Shown here piece by piece: positions 47,004 to 53,489 of a stretch of 53,489 nucleotides of DNA; position 1 is the first letter of the stretch, and every line of letters begins with the position of its first letter. Location: NCBI GenBank assembly GCA_030620975.1, contig JAUXIO010000003.1, forward strand, positions 1 to 53,489, read 5' to 3'. This stretch comes from Dehalococcoidia bacterium (GTDB lineage Bacteria > Chloroflexota > Dehalococcoidia > GIF9 > JAUXIO01). The translations under genes and the position numbers were made by a program. The notes under the pieces were generated by a model. The model did not search any database. It was given only the letters and a program-made list of their open reading frames with translations, and was not told the DNA's origin.

Positions 47004-47474
47004 ATGCCAAGGCGCGGTAAAGTAATAAGAAGAGAAGTACGTCCTGACGCCAAGTATGGAAGTGTCACTGTAGCTCGGTTTGTTAGTAGGGTGATGATGC
47101 AAGGTAGGAAAGCTACGGCTGAGCAAATCGTGTATGGTGCCTTGCAGCTCGTTAGCCAACAGCTTAATCAAGGCCCTGTGGAAGTTATGGAGCAGGTAAT
47201 TAAAAATGTTACACCGTCGCTTGAGGTTAAACCACGCCGTGTTGGTGGCGCTACTTATCAGGTGCCAGTGGAGGTTCAGCCCAGGCGGGGGCTTTCTCTA
47301 GCTATACGCTGGCTTGTTCGATCGGCTCGAGCTAGACCCGGCAAATCTGCGGTGGATAAGCTGGCCGCTGAGATTATTGATGCTGCTCAAGGTCGAGGGG
47401 CAACTGTCAAAAAGTGTGAGGATACTCGCAGAATGGCTGAAGCTAATAAAGCTTTTGCTCATTATCGATGGTAA
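47004..47474 (+). CDS. rpsG: 30S ribosomal protein S7
   Basis: uS7, which starts assembly of the 30S head. [39 protein letters not shown] and [15 protein letters not shown] are characteristic. 156 residues. It starts immediately after the rpsL stop (TGAATG). Confidence 0.97.
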   Translation: MPRRGKVIRREVRPDAKYGSVTVARFVSRVMMQGRKATAEQIVYGALQLVSQQLNQGPVEVMEQVIKNVTPSLEVKPRRVGGATYQVPVEVQPRRGLSLAIRWLVRSARARPGKSAVDKLAAEIIDAAQGRGATVKKCEDTRRMAEANKAFAHYRW

Positions 47475-47512
47475 TGAGTTCTCAGGCGACTCAGTTAAAG
47501 ATAGGTTTTGGA

Positions 47513-49600
47513 ATGAGAAATAGCTTTGTGTTGAGAGATTTTCCTTTAGAGCGAGTACGGAATATAGGGATTATCGCTCACATAGATGCGGGGAAGACTA
47601 CCGCCACTGAAAGAATCCTGTATTACGTTGGGCGTACCTACAAGGTTGGCGATGTCGATGAGGGAACGACAGTGATGGATTGGATGCAGCAGGAGCGAGA
47701 GCGTGGCATCACGATTACTGCGGCAGCTACTACTTGTTACTGGCGCGAACATCGCATCAATATTATTGATACACCGGGGCACGTGGATTTCACTGCCGAA
47801 GTTGAACGTTGTCTCCGGGTATTGGATGGGGGAGTAGTAGTCTTGGATGCCGTGGCTGGTGTTGAGTCTCAATCGGAGACGGTGTGGCGGCAAGCAGACA
47901 GATATGGGGTTCCCAGGATTTGTTTTGTTAATAAAATGGACAGGGCTGGAGCCGATTTTCAGCGCACTGTAACTATGATTGAGGAACGGTTGCAGGCGAA
48001 AACCTTAATGATACAGCTACCTTTGTTTACAGAAGATCTTTTCCAAGGAACTATTGACCTTGTGGAAAACAAGGCTTTATTTTTTTCTGGGGAGCCCAAT
48101 ACACCGCCAATGGAGGCAGCCATCCCGGAGAGCCAGAGTTCGTCGGTAGCTAAACATCGCCAGGCACTCATTGAAAAGCTAGCTGAGAACGATGATCAGC
48201 TTATGTTGGCTTACCTTGAAGGAGGGGACATTACTTCTTCTCAGCTCAAGGCAGCTATAAGAAAACTAACTCTAGCTAATCGGATGGTACCTATTCTTTG
48301 TGGTAGTGCCCTGAGAAATAGGGGAATCCAGCCTTTAATTGAGGCCATTGTTGGTTATTTACCATCCCCTTTAGACAGACCCCCGGTTCGCGCTATTGCC
48401 CCTGAAACTGGGGTGGAGGTCTTTCGTCAACCAAGCGATGAGGCACCTTTTTCCGCCTTAGCCTTCAAGGCAGTTTCCGACCCATTTATGGGTAAATTAG
48501 TTTATCTTCGGGTCTATTCAGGTAGGGTGAAGACGGGGGGGCAAGTCTTCAACGCCACTCGCGGAGTAAAGGAACGCGTGGGAAGGTTATTTCTTATGCA
48601 TGCTAATCGCCGTGAGGAGGTTAAACAAGCAGATACTGGAAGCATCGTGGCTACCTTGGGCTTCAAGAGAACCCTTACCGGGGACACTTTGTGCGATTTA
48701 AGTGACCCCGTGCTTCTTGAATCAATTCGCTTTCCTGAGCCGGTACTTTCAGTAGCTGTTGAACCCAGGGACGAAGCCGACCAGGATAAATTGATTGATG
48801 TGCTAGCTAAACTGATCGAGGAAGATCCGACCATCAGCATCCGCCATGATCAGGAGACGGGACAAACTATTATTTCAGGAATGGGCGAGTTGCATCTTGA
48901 GATTTTAAGGGAGCGTACACTCCGTGAGTTTGGGGTGAAGGTGAAGGCCGGTAAGCCTCAAGTAGCTTATAGAGAGACAATCGCCGTCCCCGTAGAGGTT
49001 GAGGGAAGGTTTATTCGTCAGTTTGGAGGTCGGGGGCAATACGGTCATGTGTGGCTTAGGCTTGAACCTGGCGAGCGTGGTAGTGGCTTTAAGTTTTTCG
49101 ATCGGGTTCAGGGTGGAGCTATACCGAAAGAGTATATTCCGGCTGTAGAAGTGGGAATCAAGGAAGCTTTGGAAAGTGGGGTAGTGGCCGGCTATCCAGT
49201 AGTGGATATCAAAGCAACCTTATATGGTGGCAGCTTTCATGAGGTTGACTCGTCAGAAGTGGCTTTTAAGATGGCGGGGTCAATAGCTTTAAAGAATGGG
49301 CTTAGCAAAGCCAAGCCCATTCTTCTTGAGCCCATCATGAAGTTGGAGGCAGTGACACCAGCACCATTTTTAGGTGATATTATTGGTGATTTAAATTCAC
49401 GAAGGGGACGCATTGGTGGCATTGAGACGCGTGCTGACACTTGTATTGTGAGCGCTTTCGTTCCCTTGTCCGAGAGCTTCGGCTATGCCACTAACCTAAG
49501 ATCGCTAAGTCAGGGCAGGGCAACGCATTCTATGGAATTTTATTGTTATGAAGAAGTAGGTCCCGATTTGGCCAAGCAAATTGCGGCTGGGAGTAAGTAG
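47513..49600 (+). CDS. fusA: Elongation factor G
   Basis: Translocation GTPase. G1 is AHIDAGKTT, switch II is DTPGHVDFT, the specificity motif is NKMD; domains II-V follow, with the domain IV loop ([19 protein letters not shown]). I set the start at the ATG at 47513 ([21 protein letters not shown]), which has AGG 7 nt upstream and leaves the normal short N-terminus; the track's start at 47468 overlaps rpsG. 695 residues. No tuf follows. Confidence 0.96.
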   Translation: MRNSFVLRDFPLERVRNIGIIAHIDAGKTTATERILYYVGRTYKVGDVDEGTTVMDWMQQERERGITITAAATTCYWREHRINIIDTPGHVDFTAEVERCLRVLDGGVVVLDAVAGVESQSETVWRQADRYGVPRICFVNKMDRAGADFQRTVTMIEERLQAKTLMIQLPLFTEDLFQGTIDLVENKALFFSGEPNTPPMEAAIPESQSSSVAKHRQALIEKLAENDDQLMLAYLEGGDITSSQLKAAIRKLTLANRMVPILCGSALRNRGIQPLIEAIVGYLPSPLDRPPVRAIAPETGVEVFRQPSDEAPFSALAFKAVSDPFMGKLVYLRVYSGRVKTGGQVFNATRGVKERVGRLFLMHANRREEVKQADTGSIVATLGFKRTLTGDTLCDLSDPVLLESIRFPEPVLSVAVEPRDEADQDKLIDVLAKLIEEDPTISIRHDQETGQTIISGMGELHLEILRERTLREFGVKVKAGKPQVAYRETIAVPVEVEGRFIRQFGGRGQYGHVWLRLEPGERGSGFKFFDRVQGGAIPKEYIPAVEVGIKEALESGVVAGYPVVDIKATLYGGSFHEVDSSEVAFKMAGSIALKNGLSKAKPILLEPIMKLEAVTPAPFLGDIIGDLNSRRGRIGGIETRADTCIVSAFVPLSESFGYATNLRSLSQGRATHSMEFYCYEEVGPDLAKQIAAGSK

Positions 49601-49608
49601 AAGTAAAT

Positions 49609-49917
49609 ATGCCTGAGCAAAAGATTCGCATTAAAATTAAAGGGTTTGATCACAGGTTGGTTGACCAGTCAGCGAAGCAAATTGTGGAGACGGCGGAACG
49701 AACCGGGGCCTTGATCGCCGGTCCAGTGCCTTTGCCTACGCGAATTCAGAAATTTTGTGTCATCCGCTCTCCCTTCATTGATAAAGACTCTAGGGAGCAG
49801 TTTGAAATTCGCACCCACAAGCGACTCATTGATATTTTAAAACCAACTTCTAAAACTATAGATGCTTTGACTCAACTTAATTTACCTTCGGGCGTAGAAA
49901 TAAATATTAAGTTATAG
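49609..49917 (+). CDS. rpsJ: 30S ribosomal protein S10
   Basis: uS10. [41 protein letters not shown] and [15 protein letters not shown] are characteristic. 102 residues. It lies 8 nt after fusA, so the S10 operon is joined directly to the str operon. Confidence 0.97.
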   Translation: MPEQKIRIKIKGFDHRLVDQSAKQIVETAERTGALIAGPVPLPTRIQKFCVIRSPFIDKDSREQFEIRTHKRLIDILKPTSKTIDALTQLNLPSGVEINIKL

Positions 49918-49924
49918 CAGAAAT

Positions 49925-50545
49925 ATGGTTTCAGGCATAATTGGTAAAAAAATAGGCATGACTCAGTTTTTTAGAGCCACGGGCGAGGTGGTAGCGGTAA
50001 CTGCTGTTGAGGCCGGACCTTGCTATGTTGCCCAACTAAAGACTGAGGCGAGAGAGGGCTATAATGCCATTCAATTGGGTTTTGGGCAAGCTAAGAGACT
50101 CAATTCTCCCCAGAAAGCCCATCTTAAAGGCATGGATCAGCTTAAGTATCTCCGTGAGTTCAGAGTGGGGGACGTTACTTCTATTCAGGTGGGGCAAAAA
50201 GTTGATGTTAGCTTGTTTAGGCCGAATGACCTGGTAGATATTATTGGCTTCTCTAAGGGCAGAGGGTTCGCCGGCGTGGTGAAACGTCATCATTTTGCCG
50301 GCGGACCGAAAACTCATGGTCAGTCTGACCGCCATCGGGCTCCTGGTTCCATTGGTGCCGGTACTTTCCCAGGACGCGTACTTAAAGGAACGCGGATGGC
50401 GGGGCATATGGGAAATAAGAGGGTAACTGTGCGTAATCTGGAGGTTATTGAGGTTGATCCGGCTCGTAATTTACTTCTGGTTAAAGGGGCGGTGCCTGGA
50501 GCCAGAAAAGGATTATTGCTTATAAAAAAGGCTAAGTGGATATAA
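49925..50545 (+). CDS. rplC: 50S ribosomal protein L3
   Basis: uL3. GIIGKKIGMTQFF at the start, GFSKGRGFAGVVKRHHFAGG with the glutamine-proximal core, and GRVLKGTRMAGHMGNKRVTVRNL are typical. 206 residues. Confidence 0.97.
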   Translation: MVSGIIGKKIGMTQFFRATGEVVAVTAVEAGPCYVAQLKTEAREGYNAIQLGFGQAKRLNSPQKAHLKGMDQLKYLREFRVGDVTSIQVGQKVDVSLFRPNDLVDIIGFSKGRGFAGVVKRHHFAGGPKTHGQSDRHRAPGSIGAGTFPGRVLKGTRMAGHMGNKRVTVRNLEVIEVDPARNLLLVKGAVPGARKGLLLIKKAKWI

Positions 50546-50550
50546 CGAAT

Positions 50551-51204
50551 ATGCAAATTCCCGTTTATAGCTTGAAGGGCGAAGTAATTGACAAGATTGA
50601 ACTGAGAGAGGATGTTTTTGGTATCCTCTTTAATGAAGGAGTAGTTCACCAAGCATTGGTGAGGCAGCTAGCCAATAGGCGACAGGGCACTGCCGATACT
50701 AAGACGAGGGCAGAAGTTTCTGGAAGCGGTAGAAAAGCTTTCGCTCAGAAGCATACTGGGAGGGCGCGTCGGGGGGGTAGCCGGTCGCCTCTTCTTAGAG
50801 GGGGTGGTGTAGTCTTTGGCCCTCATCCGCGGAGTTACAGACAGGCTATGCCCAAGAAGATGCGGCGATTGGCTTCAAGATGTGTTTTCTCGGCTAAGGC
50901 AAGGGAAGGGGAATTGAAAGTTGTAGACAAACTTGAACTTCAAGAAATGAAAACGAGAAGGATGGCTGAAATCTTATCAGCTTTAGAGGTTTATACTTCA
51001 GTGCTTATTGCTACTGCTGGAGTGGAGCCCATTGTGGTTAAATCAGCTCGCAATCTACCCGGAGTTAAGATACTGCCGGCGGCTTTGCTTAATATTGGGG
51101 ATTTACTTTCTTATAGAATATTAATAATGACTGTAGCCGCGGTGAGAGAGGTAGAGCGGATTTGGGGACAAAGGCAAGCTCAGGAAGTGGTAGTAGTTCC
51201 TTGA
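50551..51204 (+). CDS. rplD: 50S ribosomal protein L4
   Basis: uL4. The start MQIPVYSLKGEVIDKIEL at 50551 matches the family; the track's start at 50536 overlaps rplC and adds five codons. RRGGSRSPLLRGGGVVFGPHPRSY is the extended loop reaching the exit tunnel. 217 residues. The ribosome site is weak, so coupling to rplC is likely. Confidence 0.95.
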   Translation: MQIPVYSLKGEVIDKIELREDVFGILFNEGVVHQALVRQLANRRQGTADTKTRAEVSGSGRKAFAQKHTGRARRGGSRSPLLRGGGVVFGPHPRSYRQAMPKKMRRLASRCVFSAKAREGELKVVDKLELQEMKTRRMAEILSALEVYTSVLIATAGVEPIVVKSARNLPGVKILPAALLNIGDLLSYRILIMTVAAVREVERIWGQRQAQEVVVVP

Positions 51205-51230
51205 GGGAGATTTAGCGGGGATGCTAGAAG

Positions 51231-51515
51231 ATGCATGTTTATGAGGTATTGCGGCGCCCGTTAGTTACTGAGAAAAGTGCTTTGCTTCGGGAGCAGGGCA
51301 AATATGCTTTTGAGGTAGCGGGGAAAGCCACCAAGCCCCAAATTAAGGAAGCAGTAGAGACTGCTTTTAAAGTGAAAGTGGCTGGAGTAAACGTAATGAC
51401 TGTTCCTGGGAAGATGAAAAGGCTGGGCAGGAGACAGGTGATGACTGCATCGTGGAAGAAAGCAATGGTTACCCTGGAGCCGGGGCACAAGATTGAATTT
51501 TTTGAAGGTGTTTAA
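51231..51515 (+). CDS. rplW: 50S ribosomal protein L23
   Basis: uL23, at the tunnel exit. YEVLRRPLVTEKSALLREQGKYAFEV and NVMTVPGKMKRLGRR are typical. 94 residues. Confidence 0.96.
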   Translation: MHVYEVLRRPLVTEKSALLREQGKYAFEVAGKATKPQIKEAVETAFKVKVAGVNVMTVPGKMKRLGRRQVMTASWKKAMVTLEPGHKIEFFEGV

Positions 51516-51530
51516 TTAGCGAGGTTAAAT

Positions 51531-51626
51531 TTGGGTTCGGTTATTAAAAAGCGTCGGAAGAAGATGGCAAAACATAAGCAGCGGAAGCTTTTGAAGAAGA
51601 CCCGTTGGCAGAGGCGGCATCCATAA
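51531..51626 (+). CDS. bS22-like small basic protein (AURKAIP1/COX24 domain)
   Basis: A 31-codon gene too short for the ORF track, in the 144-nt gap between rplW and rplB. It starts with TTG, 6 nt after GAGG, and reads MGSVIKKRRKKMAKHKQRKL, then LKKTRWQRRHP. The pattern GSVxKKRRKxMxKxKxRKLxKxTRxQRR is that of the AURKAIP1/COX24 C-terminal family, which includes the small ribosomal protein bS22 of mycobacteria. It lies in phase with the operon and is followed by TAATAA. A ribosomal role is inferred from the family and its location. Confidence 0.85.
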   Translation: MGSVIKKRRKKMAKHKQRKLLKKTRWQRRHP

Positions 51627-51659
51627 TAAGTTATTATAGAAAAGGGAAAAGGTAATTTC

Positions 51660-52484
51660 TTGGCAATAAAAGTTTACCGACCAACATCTCCGGGGAGGCG
51701 AGGTATGACTGGTGCTACTTTTGAGGAGATAACCAAGACCATACCTGAGAAGTCTCTGCTCATGCCGCTTAAGAAGCAAGCCGGGCGGAATAGCCGGGGG
51801 GTAATAACAGTTCGGCATCGCGGAGGTGGAGCTAAGCGCAGGCTTCGTATTATCGACTTTAAGCGGAATAAAATTGGTATTCCGGGGAAAGTGGCTGCTA
51901 TTGAGTACGACCCTAATCGTTCAGCTCATATCGCTCTTATTCATTATGTTGATGGTGAGAAGCGCTATATTCTTGCCCCTTCGGGGCTTGGTTTAGGTGA
52001 TATTATAAAAGCGGGCAATGACGCTGAAGTGAAGCCTGGCAATGCCTTACCGTTAAACTCAATCCCTGTAGGTGCTTTAATTCACAATATTGAGCTTAAA
52101 TTAGGCAGGGGTGGGCAATTAGCACGCAGTGCTGGTGAAGCAGCTCAACTTGTGGGTAAGGAAGAGAAGTATGTTTTGGTTCGTTTGCCATCAGGTGAAT
52201 TACGCCGCATTCATGGTGGTTGCTTAGCTACAATTGGGCAAGTAGGTAATATTGATCATGGAGGTATAAAGCTTGGTAAGGCTGGACGCAAAAGGCATCT
52301 TGGGTGGCGACCTTCGGTCCGAGGTTCTGCCATGTCTCCACGGGACCATCCCCATGGGGGTGGTGAAGGCAGGTCTCCGATTGGAATGAAAGCACCCAAG
52401 ACGCCGTGGGGCAAACCGGCTTTAGGCTATAAAACACGTCGCCGTAAAGATTCCGATAGATTGATCGTAAAGAGGAGAAAATAG
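51660..52484 (+). CDS. rplB: 50S ribosomal protein L2
   Basis: uL2, essential for the peptidyl-transferase region. [24 protein letters not shown] at the start, [24 protein letters not shown] with the conserved histidine, and [17 protein letters not shown] at the end. 274 residues. TTG start behind GGGAAAAGG. Confidence 0.97.
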   Translation: MAIKVYRPTSPGRRGMTGATFEEITKTIPEKSLLMPLKKQAGRNSRGVITVRHRGGGAKRRLRIIDFKRNKIGIPGKVAAIEYDPNRSAHIALIHYVDGEKRYILAPSGLGLGDIIKAGNDAEVKPGNALPLNSIPVGALIHNIELKLGRGGQLARSAGEAAQLVGKEEKYVLVRLPSGELRRIHGGCLATIGQVGNIDHGGIKLGKAGRKRHLGWRPSVRGSAMSPRDHPHGGGEGRSPIGMKAPKTPWGKPALGYKTRRRKDSDRLIVKRRK

Positions 52485-52506
52485 CAGAGTTAATTAGGGA
52501 GAAGTG

Positions 52507-52800
52507 ATGTCAAGATCGTCCAAAAAAGGTCCTTATTATGATGCCAAATTGTTTGCAAGAATAGAGGCGCTTAATCGTTCTGGAGACAAGACGGTAATAA
52601 AAACTTGGTCACGCGCCTCTACTATCCTTCCCCAGATGGTGGGCTATACTATAGCGGTCCATGACGGCAGGAGGCATGTACCCATCTTTATTACCGAAGA
52701 TATGGTAGGGCATAAGCTGGGAGAATTTGCCCCCACTCGGACTTTTAGGAGACATACTGCCAAGGCACAAACAGTTGTGCAGGCGGGAAGGAGGAAGTGA
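52507..52800 (+). CDS. rpsS: 30S ribosomal protein S19
   Basis: uS19. [48 protein letters not shown] and [15 protein letters not shown] are characteristic. I use the ATG at 52507, with GGGAG 5 nt upstream, instead of the GTG one codon earlier. 97 residues. Confidence 0.96.
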   Translation: MSRSSKKGPYYDAKLFARIEALNRSGDKTVIKTWSRASTILPQMVGYTIAVHDGRRHVPIFITEDMVGHKLGEFAPTRTFRRHTAKAQTVVQAGRRK

Positions 52801-52812
52801 TTTAGGACGATA

Positions 52813-53151
52813 ATGAGAGTTAGAGCTGTGGCTAAAGATGTGGGTATTTCACCTCGGAAGGTTCGTTTGGTGCTGGATGCAGTTCGAGGAAGGAAGGTGG
52901 ATGAGGCGTTAACTATTTTAAGATTTTTGCCGACGCCGGCAGCTCGGACTGTAGCCAAGGTGGTTAAATCAGCAGCTGCCAATGCTGAAAATAATTTTGA
53001 GATGTCCCCTTCCGGCCTCAAAATTATTGATATTTTTGCTGGTCAAGGGCACACCTTAAAAAGGTTTCGCCCTCAAGCACGAGGGCGAGTAAATCCGATC
53101 TTGAAGCGGTCTAGCCATATTACAGTTTTTGTCGCTGAGGAGGGAGAATAA
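52813..53151 (+). CDS. rplV: 50S ribosomal protein L22
   Basis: uL22. VRAVAKDVGISPRKVRLVLDAVRGRKVDEAL at the start and FRPQARGRVNPILKRSSHITVFV near the end, with the loop lining the tunnel. 112 residues. Confidence 0.96.
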   Translation: MRVRAVAKDVGISPRKVRLVLDAVRGRKVDEALTILRFLPTPAARTVAKVVKSAAANAENNFEMSPSGLKIIDIFAGQGHTLKRFRPQARGRVNPILKRSSHITVFVAEEGE

Positions 53152-53489
53152 TTGGGTCAGAAGGTTCATCCTTATGGCTTTAGGATTGGTATTATTCGCG
53201 ATTGGCAAGCCAAGTGGTATGCTGAGAAACACTATGCTGAATTTTTGCAGCAGGACTTAAAGTTGCGTCGAACTGTTGAGAAAGAATGTTCTGAAGGCGG
53301 CATTGCCAGCGTAGAGATTGATCGCCGGGGTGCTGAAGTACTTCTAACCGTTTACTCGTCTCGTCCCGGTATTGTTATTGGTAGGGGCGGGCAGCGTGCT
53401 GAAGAGTTGAGATCGAAATTGGAGAAAACTGTTGGGAAGATGGTTAGATTAACTATTAGAGAAGTTGAGCAACCTGAACTTGAAGCTTG
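53152..53489 (+). CDS. rpsC: 30S ribosomal protein S3, 3' end cut by window
   Basis: The first 112 codons of uS3. The TTG start at 53152 directly follows the rplV stop and has GAGGAGGGAG upstream. MGQKVHPYGFRIGIIRDWQAKWY is the family N-terminus, and VYSSRPGIVIGRGGQRAEEL is the KH-domain GxxG region. Not in the ORF track because it has no stop in the window. Confidence 0.96.
   Translation, partial: MGQKVHPYGFRIGIIRDWQAKWYAEKHYAEFLQQDLKLRRTVEKECSEGGIASVEIDRRGAEVLLTVYSSRPGIVIGRGGQRAEELRSKLEKTVGKMVRLTIREVEQPELEA

Overview
The window looks like a chromosomal segment of a bacterium of the class Dehalococcoidia (phylum Chloroflexota) or a close relative. This is inferred from gene content and order, not from a database search: a gyrB-relA-hisS-plsY cluster beside dnaA, and a Wood-Ljungdahl cluster with an AcsB that lacks its CODH-binding N-terminal domain and with no complete CO dehydrogenase. 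Genes are tightly packed, GTG and TTG starts are common, and several convergent pairs are only 2-8 nt apart. I saw no insertion sequence, prophage, CRISPR array or rRNA. No gene-free stretch exceeds 300 bases.

Layout. (1) 1-3.6 kb, plus strand: 3' part of a PcrA/UvrD helicase, then mutL. (2) 3.6-6.1 kb, minus: an 848-residue protein joining a membrane HExxH domain to an enolase whose two domains are in reversed (circularly permuted) order; this is the most unusual object in the window. (3) 6.2-20.1 kb, minus: one co-directional run, tldD, tldE, a PAC2 protein, a HEAT-repeat protein, a GNAT, acsE, acsD, a degenerate CODH-like protein, truncated acsB, acsC, nuoE-like, nuoF-like, cooC. (4) 20.2-32.1 kb: folC on minus; pyrF, a DUF951 protein, dinB, ilvE and plsY on plus; a class II aldolase, rpsT and relA on minus; hisS and gyrB on plus. 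(5) 32.1-34.3 kb, minus: nadD and dnaA, separated by a very AT-rich gap that is a candidate replication origin. (6) 34.4-44.5 kb, mostly plus: fmt, a membrane zinc peptidase, mazG, a sugar nucleotidyltransferase, tRNA-Pro (minus), apgM, lysC, a NifU-type protein (minus), a TPR protein, gyrA. (7) 44.5-46.3 kb, minus: a radical SAM protein. (8) 46.5-53.5 kb, plus: str and S10 ribosomal operons joined without tuf, running off the window inside rpsC and holding a 31-codon bS22/COX24-like gene that the ORF track missed.

How the parts work together. AcsE, AcsD/AcsC and truncated AcsB form the methyl branch and acetyl-CoA synthase core of the Wood-Ljungdahl pathway. A CODH-like protein without a full ligand set sits where AcsA/CdhA would be expected, and NuoE/NuoF-type proteins may link the system to NADH and ferredoxin. 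The replication and translation genes around 26-53 kb form the conserved origin-proximal core. Strand composition changes from C-rich (plus strand, left of about 32 kb) to G-rich (right), which agrees with an origin near dnaA. Several genes (mutL, hisS, relA) have recognisable promoters whose -10 box lies only 5-11 nt from the start codon, suggesting leaderless mRNAs.
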